Positions 24,979 through 32,410 of a stretch of 64,000 nt of DNA are shown here, piece by piece (position 1 is the stretch's first letter; each line of letters begins with the position of its first letter). Source of the stretch: Mesorhizobium wenxiniae. GTDB lineage: Bacteria; Pseudomonadota; Alphaproteobacteria; Rhizobiales; Rhizobiaceae. The notes under the pieces are model-generated. The model made no database searches. It saw nothing but the letters and a program-made list of their open reading frames with translations, and was not told where the DNA came from. The DNA lies in NCBI RefSeq assembly GCF_002284535.1, contig NZ_NPKH01000004.1:31489-95488 (forward strand), in the 5' to 3' direction. A program made the translations under genes and the position numbers.

Positions 24979-25965
24979 TCAGTGACAGTGGCCATGATGC
25001 GGAGCCGCATCGTGCGCATGGTCGTGCTCGCCATCGTGCCCATCGTGGCTGTCGGCGCAATGGCCGAATTCCGGTTCTACGGTGGCGTGGGCAATGCCAT
25101 GCTCGGCGGCAAGCCGCTTCTTGATGGCGCTGACCGCTTTGTGAGCATCGACGCCATCGTTGAGGCAGGCATGCAAGGTCGCCATGTTGCTCGACCCGTC
25201 GAGCGACCAGACATGCATGTGATGCACCTCGCGCACGCCCTTGACCGTCCCCTCTATGTCCCTTGCGATCAGGTCGCGATCGAGGCTCGCCGGCACGCCC
25301 TCGAGCAGGACATGGGCTGCTTCGCGCATCAGCGACCAGGCCGTGGACAGGATCAGCAGCGAGACAAGGACGGACAGGATCGGATCGATAGGCGTCCAGC
25401 CCGTTGCCAGGATGATCAGCGCAGCTATGATCGCCGCCGCCGAGCCAAGCAGGTCGCCGAGCACGTGCAGGATGGCACCGCGCATGTTCAGGCTGTCGCG
25501 GTCGCCGCCATGCAGCACGACGAAGGAGCCGATATTGACCAGCAGACCGGCGATCGCGACGACCAGCATCGGCCCGCCGAGCACGGGCGCAGGCGTCAGC
25601 AGGCGTTCCCAAGCCTCATAGATGATCCACAGCGCAATGGCGAAGATGGCGATGCCGTTGGTATAGGCGACCAGCGTTTTGACCCGGCCGAAACCATAGG
25701 TGAGGCGAACGGTGGCCGGCCGGCCGGCCAGATGAAAAGCATACCAGGCAAGGCCGAGCGCGATACAATCGGCGAGCATGTGGCCGGCATCCGCCAGCAG
25801 CGCCAGTGATCCGGTGAAGAGACCGCCGAGCGCTTCCACGACCATGAAGCCGGCGGTCAGGCAGGCTGCGATCAGCACCCGTTTCTTGTCGGTCGAGCCG
25901 TGCACAGGACCGGCGCCGTGGCTGTGGTCATGCCCTTGCGAACCATGGTCATGGGTGTGCGCCAT
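24979..25965 (-). CDS. Cation diffusion facilitator (CDF) family metal exporter
   Basis: 328 residues, ATG preceded by AGGAG. The His-rich N-terminus (AHTHDHGSQGHDHSHG) leads into six membrane helices carrying the HxxxD metal sites, seen as LLADAGHMLADCIALGLA in TM2 and HVLGDLLGSAAA in TM5. The cytoplasmic C-terminal domain has HHMHVWSLDGSS and a His-rich end. CDF proteins of this ZitB/CzcD type export Zn (also Co, Cd) by proton exchange. It is the first gene of a three-gene minus-strand run. Confidence 0.93.
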   Translation of the reverse strand: MAHTHDHGSQGHDHSHGAGPVHGSTDKKRVLIAACLTAGFMVVEALGGLFTGSLALLADAGHMLADCIALGLAWYAFHLAGRPATVRLTYGFGRVKTLVAYTNGIAIFAIALWIIYEAWERLLTPAPVLGGPMLVVAIAGLLVNIGSFVVLHGGDRDSLNMRGAILHVLGDLLGSAAAIIAALIILATGWTPIDPILSVLVSLLILSTAWSLMREAAHVLLEGVPASLDRDLIARDIEGTVKGVREVHHMHVWSLDGSSNMATLHACLNDGVDAHKAVSAIKKRLAAEHGIAHATVEPEFGHCADSHDGHDGEHDHAHDAAPHHGHCH

Positions 25966-26016
25966 CTGCGAACTCCTGTTAGAGCCTGATCCATCCCTGC
26001 AGAATCGGGATCATGG

Positions 26017-26703
26017 TCAGGCGCCGAACTCGGCGCGGAAATCCTCGAGCCGTCGCTTCTGGCGGCCGTCGCCATCGAAATTGGCCGGATCGAGCCATGC
26101 CTCATAGGCTCTGCGTAGGGCCGGCCACTCCTTGTCGATGATCGAGTACCACGCGGTATCGCGGTTTTCGCCCTTGACCACAAGATGCTGGCGGAAAATG
26201 CCCTCGAACTTGAAGCCGAAACGTTCCGCTGCGCGCTTCGACGGCTCGTTGCGGTTGTTGCATTTCCATTCGTAGCGGCGATAGCCAAGCTCGTCGAAGA
26301 TGTATTTCATGAACAGAAACTGCGCTTCCGTCGCCGCCGGCTTGCGCGAGATCAGCGGCCCCCAATAGATGTTGCCGATCTCGATCACGCCATAGGCCGG
26401 ATCGATGCGCATCAGCGTCTGGCGTCCGGCGACCTTGCCGCTGGCCTTGTCGATTACCGCGAAGAAGAGCGGGTCCTCGCTGGCTTCGGCCTTGTCCAGC
26501 CATGGCTGGAAGGCGGCGCGGGTCTGCGGTGGATAGTCGAACAGCCAGGCAAAGCGGCCATCGATATCGGGCACCGACGAGGCATCGAACAGGCCGTCGC
26601 CGTGCTTTTCGGCGTTGAGCGGTTCCAGCCTGACAGTGCGCCCCTCCAGGACTTTGCGTTCGGGCCGCGGGCGCGGTTGCCAATTCTTGAGATTTTCCGA
26701 CAC
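26017..26703 (-). CDS. GNAT acetyltransferase, RimJ/RimL type
   Basis: 228 residues from GTG 26703, preceded by GGAG at 8 nt; longer starts would cross the operator region. The RimL-like GNAT fold is seen in LEGRTVRLEPLNAEKHGDGLF, GVIEIGNIYWGPL, and the acetyl-CoA region ATEAQFLFMKYIFDELGYRR, followed by NEPSKRAAERFGFKFEG. It probably acetylates a small amine, aminoglycoside-like or peptide N-terminus; the substrate is unknown. It diverges from an aminotransferase over a perfect palindrome. Confidence 0.87.
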   Translation of the reverse strand: MSENLKNWQPRPRPERKVLEGRTVRLEPLNAEKHGDGLFDASSVPDIDGRFAWLFDYPPQTRAAFQPWLDKAEASEDPLFFAVIDKASGKVAGRQTLMRIDPAYGVIEIGNIYWGPLISRKPAATEAQFLFMKYIFDELGYRRYEWKCNNRNEPSKRAAERFGFKFEGIFRQHLVVKGENRDTAWYSIIDKEWPALRRAYEAWLDPANFDGDGRQKRRLEDFRAEFGA

Positions 26704-26725
26704 CCAAAGCTCCAATCCGTTTGAC

Positions 26726-26749
26726 TTTTGTGAGCGGACGCTCACAAAA
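26726..26749. promoter_or_regulatory. Perfect palindromic operator between GNAT and aminotransferase
   Basis: 11-bp arms TTTTGTGAGCG and CGCTCACAAAA separated by GA. The TGAGCG-N2-CGCTCA core is typical of TetR-family operators. It sits 23 bp before the GNAT start and 38 bp before the aminotransferase start, so one regulator could control both. No tetR gene lies beside it. Confidence 0.65.
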
Positions 26750-26786
26750 ACGCTCGCTCGGTGAAAGAACCACACGGACGGGAAAA

Positions 26787-27971
26787 ATGCTCCACACGAT
26801 TTCGGCCTTCGATCGTCTCGGCGAGGAAAACGCCTTCGCGGTGCTGGCTCGTGCCACCGCGCTCGCCCATCAGGGCCGCGATATCGTCAATCTTGGCATC
26901 GGTCAGCCCGACTTCAAGACGCCGCAGCACATCGTCGAGGCGGCGATCAAGGCGCTGCGTGACGGCCACCACGGCTATACGCCGGCCAACGGCCTGCTGG
27001 CGACACGCGAAGCGGTGGTGCGGCGCACGCTGACCACCACCGGGGTCGAGGTTTCGCCCGAAGCGGTGATGATCCTGCCCGGCGGCAAGCCGACCATGTT
27101 CGCCGCGATCCTGATGTTCGGCGAACCGGGCGCCGAGATTCTCTATCCCGATCCCGGCTTTCCCATTTATCGCTCGATGATCGAGTTCACCGGTGCTGCT
27201 CCGGTGCCGGTGCCGATGCGCGAGGAGAATGGCTTTGCCTTCTCGGCGCAGGAGACGCTGGCGCTGATCACGCCGAAGACCAGGCTGCTGATCCTAAACT
27301 CGCCGGCCAACCCGACCGGCGGGGTTACCCCCCGCGCCGAGATCGAGAAGCTGGTCAAAGGACTGGAAGCACACCCGGACATCGCCATCCTTTCGGACGA
27401 GATCTACGACGTGATGACCTATGACGGCGAGACGCATTGCTCGCTGCTGAATTTCCCTGAAATCCGCGACCGGCTGATCGTGCTCAACGGCTGGTCGAAG
27501 ACCTGGGCGATGACCGGCTGGCGCATGGGCTGGTCGATCTGGCCGAACGGCGACAAGGGCGCCCACCTCTACGACAAGGTGCGCAAGCTGGCAGTCAATT
27601 GCTGGTCCTGCGTCAATGCCCCGAGCCAATATGCCGGCATCGCCGCCATCGAAGGTCCGCAGGACGACGTCGACAAGATGATGCGCGCCTTCGACCGCCG
27701 CAGGAAGGTCGTGGTCGAAGGGCTGAACGCCTTATCAGGCGTTTCCTGCATCACACCGAAGGGCGCGTTCTATGCCTTCCCCAATGTGTCAAAGACTGGC
27801 TGGAAGGCCAAGAAGCTGGCGTCTGCCTTGCTTGAGGATGCGGGCGTGGCGCTGATTGGCGGACCTGATTTCGGCATTCTCGGCGAAGGCTATATCAGGC
27901 TGTCCTACGCCAATTCCGAAGAGAACATCCTGCGCGCGCTGGAGCGGATCGAGGCGTTTCTGGGCAAGTGA
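26787..27971 (+). CDS. PLP-dependent class I aminotransferase
   Basis: 394 residues from ATG 26787. Fold-type I aminotransferase motifs are present: NLGIGQPDFKTPQHIVEAA, LNSPANPTGG, SDEIYDVMTYDG, the PLP lysine in NGWSKTWAMTGWRMGW, and the carboxylate-binding arginine in GYIRLSYAN. This is the aspartate/aromatic/alanine aminotransferase subgroup; the donor cannot be fixed. It shares a divergent promoter with the RimL-like acetyltransferase. Confidence 0.9.
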   Translation: MLHTISAFDRLGEENAFAVLARATALAHQGRDIVNLGIGQPDFKTPQHIVEAAIKALRDGHHGYTPANGLLATREAVVRRTLTTTGVEVSPEAVMILPGGKPTMFAAILMFGEPGAEILYPDPGFPIYRSMIEFTGAAPVPVPMREENGFAFSAQETLALITPKTRLLILNSPANPTGGVTPRAEIEKLVKGLEAHPDIAILSDEIYDVMTYDGETHCSLLNFPEIRDRLIVLNGWSKTWAMTGWRMGWSIWPNGDKGAHLYDKVRKLAVNCWSCVNAPSQYAGIAAIEGPQDDVDKMMRAFDRRRKVVVEGLNALSGVSCITPKGAFYAFPNVSKTGWKAKKLASALLEDAGVALIGGPDFGILGEGYIRLSYANSEENILRALERIEAFLGK

Positions 27972-27980
27972 GGACAAAAC

Positions 27981-28060
27981 GTATGACCGCGAAAATCGAA
28001 ATCGATTTTTCGCTGGGGATCATGCGCAAATCAAAGTGCTACAGCGCTCATTGCGCGTCC
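27981..28060 (-). repeat. Dispersed ~80-bp palindromic intergenic repeat, copy 1
   Basis: On the minus strand it reads GGACGCGCAATG...GCGCATGATC...AAAATCGATTTCGATTTTCG...GTCATAC. It is the same element as at 29290-29371 and 47779-47853. The core is an imperfect palindrome around ATCGAT. Confidence 0.7.
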
Positions 28061-28097
28061 GGCGAAAGAATTCACGACCGAAGAAAGGTGACGTCAG

Positions 28098-28478
28098 ATG
28101 TTTTATGCCATCCTCGCCTATCACGTGGAAGAAGTGGTCGCGGCGCTGACGCCGGAGGAGGATGCGGCGCTGATGACCGACCTGCTCCAGATCAACGAAC
28201 GGCTATACCGCGAAGGCTCCCTTGGCCCGGCAGCGCGGCTCGGGGCGACACAAGACGCGTGTACCTTGCGCGGGCCGGGCGCCGGAATGGTCATTGACGG
28301 GCCTTTCGCCGAGACCAAGGAGCAATTGTTGGGACTTTACGTCGTCGATTGCGCCACGCGTGATGCCGCGATCGCGATTGCGCGCGACCTACGCCGCGTC
28401 AATCCAACCGCCGTCTACGAAATCCGCCCCATTTCGCTGTATCTTCCCGGCGTGCCGCTTTCGGCTACTCAGTCTTAG
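28098..28478 (+). CDS. YCII-related domain protein
   Basis: 126 residues; ATG preceded by AAAGG. Dimeric ferredoxin-like YCII/DGPF fold: MFYAILAYHVEEVVA opening, GPAARLGATQDACTL, then MVIDGPFAETKEQLLGLYVVDC, which carries the characteristic DGPF(A/T)ExKEQL motif. These proteins are often encoded with ECF sigma factors; none is adjacent here. The biochemical role is not established for the family. Confidence 0.9.
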   Translation: MFYAILAYHVEEVVAALTPEEDAALMTDLLQINERLYREGSLGPAARLGATQDACTLRGPGAGMVIDGPFAETKEQLLGLYVVDCATRDAAIAIARDLRRVNPTAVYEIRPISLYLPGVPLSATQS

Positions 28479-28501
28479 ACCGCCGTCGAGTCTTCGAGCG
28501 A

Positions 28502-29257
28502 CTACCCTCGCCCGACATACGGCATCTTCGTCGCCATCACGGTCATGAACAGCACATTGGCGTCGAGCGGCAGGCTGGCCATATGGACGACGGCATTGGC
28601 GACCTGCTGTGCATCCATCACCGCTTCGGCGGCGATGGAGCCATTGGCTTGCGGCACCCCGACCGTCATCGCCTGCGCCATGTCGGTCAAGGCGTTGCCG
28701 ATGTCGATCTGGCCGCAGGCGATGTCATAAGGCCGGCCGTCCAGCGCCAGCGTCTTGGTCAGTCCGGTAATGGCGTGCTTGGTCGCGGTATAGGGCACTG
28801 AGCCCGGCCGCGGTGCGTAAGCCGACACCGAGCCGTTGTTGATGATGCGGCCGCCCATCGGCTGCTGCCTGCGCATGGCGCCGAAGGCGGCGCGGGCGCA
28901 CAGGAACGAGCCGGTGAGATTGACCCCGACGACTTCGTTCCACACCTCGACGGGGATCTCGTCGATCAATGTCGACTTGTAGCTTGTGCCGGCATTGTTG
29001 AAGAGCAGGTCGACACGACCGAAAGCCGCCGCCACGGTCTCGAACATCTCGTCGACCTGATCGGCCTTGCTGATGTCGCAGGCGACCGCCAGCGCCTTGG
29101 CTTGTGTCGATCCGGCGTCGGCGATCGCCTTGTTCAGCACCGGCTTGCGGCGTCCGCAGAACACCGTGTTCCAGCCGGACCTGAGCAGCGCCGTAGCGAC
29201 GGCTTTGCCGATGCCCGTGCCGGCGCCGGTGACGATGGCCGTTTTGTAGTTTGTCAT
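28502..29257 (-). CDS. Short-chain dehydrogenase/reductase
   Basis: 251 residues, ATG preceded by AGGAGGA. Classical SDR motifs: TGAGTGIGKAVA for cofactor binding, NNAG in LLFNNAGTSYKS, catalytic Ser in INNGSVSAYAPRPG, and YTATKHAITGLTK for the Tyr-Lys pair. The acidic residue after the second strand is replaced by CGRRKPV, favouring NADP(H). The substrate is unknown. It converges on the YCII gene. Confidence 0.92.
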   Translation of the reverse strand: MTNYKTAIVTGAGTGIGKAVATALLRSGWNTVFCGRRKPVLNKAIADAGSTQAKALAVACDISKADQVDEMFETVAAAFGRVDLLFNNAGTSYKSTLIDEIPVEVWNEVVGVNLTGSFLCARAAFGAMRRQQPMGGRIINNGSVSAYAPRPGSVPYTATKHAITGLTKTLALDGRPYDIACGQIDIGNALTDMAQAMTVGVPQANGSIAAEAVMDAQQVANAVVHMASLPLDANVLFMTVMATKMPYVGRG

Positions 29258-29289
29258 AACTGTCCTCCTACAGCGCCGCGTGTCCGCAA

Positions 29290-29371
29290 GGACGCTATAG
29301 CAGCTTGATTTCGAGCAATTTGATTTTGCGCATGATCGCTTCCAAAAATCGATTCCGATTTCGGGTTATGC
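29290..29371 (+). repeat. Dispersed ~80-bp palindromic intergenic repeat, copy 2
   Basis: Reads GGACGCTATAGC...TTGCGCATGATCGC...AAAAATCGATTCCGATTTCGG...TTATGC on the plus strand. It matches copies at 27981-28060 (opposite strand) and 47779-47853. Confidence 0.7.
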
Positions 29372-29390
29372 GCCAGCCGGCTTCAACAAA

Positions 29391-29414
29391 AGGGCGGCCA
29401 TTGGCGGCCGCCCT
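29391..29414 (-). terminator. Terminator of the DUF533/TerB gene
   Basis: AGGGCGGCC / GGCCGCCCT hairpin followed on the minus strand by TTTTGTTG. It lies 124 nt after the stop codon of the 29538-30335 gene. Confidence 0.65.
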
Positions 29415-29537
29415 GATCTGAACCGGACTTGGGAGGAGGAAAGCCGATCCGACTACCTAAAGTTATGCGCTTCCTAGGTAAACGAGACATTAACGCGAGA
29501 GCGGCGCCCGGATTGCCGCCCTCCGCGGCCCTGAAGC

Positions 29538-30335
29538 CTACCAGCGCGAGCTGGCGGTTGCCTTGTCCGACTCCGGCGCCCCTGACTCCGGCACCCCTGA
29601 CTCCGGCACCCCTGACTCCGGCACCTTTGCCGCCGGTACCTTTGCCGCTGACACCGTCGCCTCGACATGGTCGACCAGTGCGTCCGGCAGCCCGAGGCGG
29701 CCGGCGAGCAGATCGAGATAGCCGCGTTCGGAACGCGTATCCGGATCGATGGTGAGGCGCGAGGCGGTGTAGAGTTCGAGCTTCTGCGCGTCGGTTTGGG
29801 CGCCGGCGACCAGCGTATCCAGGTCGAGCGGCGTTTCCAGCTCCGACATCAGGAACTTCTCCGCGTCGGAGCCGATGCCCGAGAGGCTGAGCTTGCCGGC
29901 GATCTTTTGCCGTTCGTCGTCGTCGATATGGCCGTCGGCCTTCGCCGCCGAAATCATCGCCCGCACCAGCATCAGCGTGAATTCGTCCTCGCCTTGCGGC
30001 GCTTGCGAGGGATGGAAGCTGGTGTCGGCGGGCGGCGGCAACAATTCCGGCGAGCCGGCTGCGGCCGTTTCCGCAGGCGCCTTGCCGTTCTTGTAGTTCT
30101 GGTAGGCCTTGTAGGCGAGACCGCCGATCATGGCCAGGCCGCCGAGCTTCACCGCAGTGCCGGTGACCTGACGGCCAGCGCCGGTTCCGAGCAGCACGGC
30201 GGCCAGTGCGCCGGCCGCCAGCGGATTGTCCTTCGCCATCTGCACCGCCTGACCCCCTTTGTCGCGGACGGTCGACCCCGTTCCGGGAATTTGCGAGCCG
30301 AGCAGATCGTCGAGGAGCTTCTTGGGATCGAACAT
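29538..30335 (-). CDS. DUF533/TerB-like inner membrane-associated protein
   Basis: 265 residues from ATG 30335 with TGGAGG upstream; the longer frame lacks a ribosome site. The N-terminal block MFDPKKLLDDLLGSQIPG is followed by glycine/alanine-rich hydrophobic segments (NPLAAGALAAVLLGTGAG, GGLAMIGGLAYKAYQNYKNG), then a TerB-like helical domain (RAMISAAKADGHIDDDERQKIAGKL) with an acidic D/E cluster. This is the YebE/DUF533 arrangement, of unknown function. The C-terminus carries four 15-bp tandem units encoding PESGV-type repeats (29569-29628). Confidence 0.85.
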   Translation of the reverse strand: MFDPKKLLDDLLGSQIPGTGSTVRDKGGQAVQMAKDNPLAAGALAAVLLGTGAGRQVTGTAVKLGGLAMIGGLAYKAYQNYKNGKAPAETAAAGSPELLPPPADTSFHPSQAPQGEDEFTLMLVRAMISAAKADGHIDDDERQKIAGKLSLSGIGSDAEKFLMSELETPLDLDTLVAGAQTDAQKLELYTASRLTIDPDTRSERGYLDLLAGRLGLPDALVDHVEATVSAAKVPAAKVPESGVPESGVPESGAPESDKATASSRW

Positions 30336-30549
30336 CAATGCCTCCAGAATTGGCCCGGCCCAACGTGGACGGGCGGGTTTTCGGACGTTGAAGAGGTAGG
30401 CCCCGCATATTGACATTACAATGACCGATGAGCGCTTTGCCAATGATGGCGGAAACGAGATGATGTCAGGATCTGCCGTCTCCTAACGCATCGGCCCGAA
30501 ATGCAATGTGTTACAGCGTAATTTGTGCGTCCAGCGGACGCACGTCGCT

Positions 30550-31473
30550 CTAACGTCCGAGGTGCGGAGCCCTGTCTTGCGCTTCTGCAAGCTCGACCTG
30601 GCGCTGACGCTCGGCGTAGCGCGCGCGATCCTCGTCGGAACGGGCATCGAAGCAATGCGGGCATGAGATGCCGGCGGCGTATTTCGGCGATAACAGGTCC
30701 TGCCCGATCAGCGGATGCCGGCAGGCGCGACACAGTTCCGCCTCACCCTCGACCAGCCCGTGCGACACCGAGACGCGCTCGTCGAAGACGAAGCACTCGC
30801 CCTGCCAGAGGCTCTGTTCGGCGGGCACCTGTTCGAGATATTTCAGGATACCGCCCTTGAGATGGAACACATCCTCGAAGCCGAGCGACTTCACATAGGC
30901 CGTTGCCTTCTCGCAGCGTATGCCGCCGGTGCAGAACATGGCCACCCTCCGGCCGACGAGCTCGGCCCGGTGCTGCTCGACCCAGGCCGGGAATTCGCGA
31001 AAGCTCGTCGTGGCGGGATCGACCGCGCCCTTGAAGGTGCCGATCGATACCTCGTAGGCATTGCGCGTGTCGATGACGATCGTGCCCGCATCCGAGATCA
31101 GTGCGTTCCAATCGGCCGGTGCCACATAGGTGCCGGCGCTTGCCGCCGGATCGATATCCCTAACGCCCATGGTGACGATCTCGCGCTTCAGCCGCACCTT
31201 CATGCGGTGGAACGGCGTCTGCGCGGCGCTGCTGTACTTGACCTCGAGACCGGCGAGACCTTCGATGGATTGGAGATGATCGATGAGCGCGGCGATGTCA
31301 GCTTCGCTGCCGGCGACCGTGCCGTTGATGCCCTCATGCGCCAGAAGCAGCGTGCCCTTGATACTGCGTCCGCAGCAAAAGGCGGCGAGTGGTGCGCGCA
31401 ACGCCTCGAAGCCGTCGAGCCGGGCAAACCTGTAGAGCGCGGCAACGCGGAAAGGTTGATTGGGCAGTGTCAT
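30550..31473 (-). CDS. trhO: tRNA uridine(34) hydroxylase, rhodanese-fold (TrhO/YceA)
   Basis: 307 residues from ATG 31473; an in-frame GTG 12 nt earlier is the alternative. The N-terminal acylphosphatase-like domain ([19 protein letters not shown]) is followed by a rhodanese domain with the active-site loop [16 protein letters not shown]-terminal zinc-type region has CRACRHPL and SCPHCFDAR. TrhO makes 5-hydroxyuridine at the wobble position of certain tRNAs in an oxygen-dependent manner. The length and motif order match the family. Confidence 0.92.
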   Translation of the reverse strand: MTLPNQPFRVAALYRFARLDGFEALRAPLAAFCCGRSIKGTLLLAHEGINGTVAGSEADIAALIDHLQSIEGLAGLEVKYSSAAQTPFHRMKVRLKREIVTMGVRDIDPAASAGTYVAPADWNALISDAGTIVIDTRNAYEVSIGTFKGAVDPATTSFREFPAWVEQHRAELVGRRVAMFCTGGIRCEKATAYVKSLGFEDVFHLKGGILKYLEQVPAEQSLWQGECFVFDERVSVSHGLVEGEAELCRACRHPLIGQDLLSPKYAAGISCPHCFDARSDEDRARYAERQRQVELAEAQDRAPHLGR

Positions 31474-31664
31474 CGCCGAAGCCACTAAACGCTCATGAAA
31501 GCCGATTCAAGGCTGACGCGTGGATCAGCCTCTCCCTGGTGGCTTTGACGGCCGGTGCTGACGGCATTGCCGGCAGTGCGTGACATCGCGACACGCTTCG
31601 TTTCGTGGACAGAAAAACGGCCTTCTGCTAACCGGTTGAACGGATCAATACCGGAGAGACGACA

Positions 31665-32303
31665 ATGCCCTGCAAGACCGAAAAGCTCCTGTCGCTCCTC
31701 AACGGCCAACCGGTAATCCCGGTGCTGAAGATCGCCAACGTCGCCGATGCCGTGCCGCTGGCGCGTGCCCTGGCGCGCGGCGGCCTGCCAGCGGTCGAGA
31801 TCACGCTGCGGACAGCTGACGCGCTGGAGGCGATCCGGCTTGTGGCAAGCGAAGTCGAGGACGCCGTCGTCGGCGCCGGCACCATTCTGGACGCCCGCCA
31901 GTTCGGCGAGGCGGCAGCAGTCGGCTCCAAGTTCATCGTCAGCCCCGGCATCACCCGCGAGCTTCTGGCGGCGGCGAAGGACAGCGACGTTCCGTTGCTG
32001 CCCGGTGCCATCACGCCGGGTGAGATCATGGCCGCCCGCGAGGCAGGCTTGCGTTTCCTGAAATTCTTCCCGGCGGAACAGTCGGGCGGCATCGCGTCGC
32101 TCAAGGCATTCGCCTCGCCGCTGGCCGATGTGCAATTCTGCCCGACCGGCGGCATCACCGGCAAGAACGCCGCCGACTATCTGAGCTTGCCCAACGTCAT
32201 CTGCGTCGGCGGCTCCTGGGTGGCCCCGGACGATTTGGTCAAGGCCGGCAGGTGGGACGAAATCGAGGCGTTGGCGCGCGCGGCGAGCAAGCTCGGGCGG
32301 TAG
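31665..32303 (+). CDS. eda: KDPG/KHG aldolase
   Basis: 212 residues; GGAGAG ribosome site. A class I aldolase TIM barrel: IPVLKIANVADAVPLARALA, the catalytic-site EITLRT, GAGTILDARQ, and the Schiff-base lysine in LRFLKFFPAEQSGG, then CPTGGI. It cleaves 2-keto-3-deoxy-6-phosphogluconate to pyruvate and glyceraldehyde-3-phosphate in the Entner-Doudoroff pathway, the main sugar route of rhizobia. No edd or zwf gene is adjacent. Confidence 0.95.
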   Translation: MPCKTEKLLSLLNGQPVIPVLKIANVADAVPLARALARGGLPAVEITLRTADALEAIRLVASEVEDAVVGAGTILDARQFGEAAAVGSKFIVSPGITRELLAAAKDSDVPLLPGAITPGEIMAAREAGLRFLKFFPAEQSGGIASLKAFASPLADVQFCPTGGITGKNAADYLSLPNVICVGGSWVAPDDLVKAGRWDEIEALARAASKLGR

Positions 32304-32360
32304 AGAAACTCTTATCCCCAAGCGGACTGGCTGCATCGCGGCGTTTGTTTGCGAACAGCA

Positions 32361-32396
32361 AAAAGCCGCGCGGGTTGTCCGGCGCGGCTTTGTTTT
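32361..32396. terminator. Bidirectional terminator between eda and the DUF882 gene
   Basis: AAAAGCCGCGC / GCGCGGCTTT stem followed by TGTTTT on the right and an A-run on the left, between converging genes. Confidence 0.75.
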
Positions 32397-32410
32397 GCTT
32401 GGTCGATCCG

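Noticed and set aside
29569..29628. Short regular repeats that could suggest a CRISPR array
   Set aside because: Units are contiguous 15-mers in a coding sequence with no spacers, and no cas genes are present.
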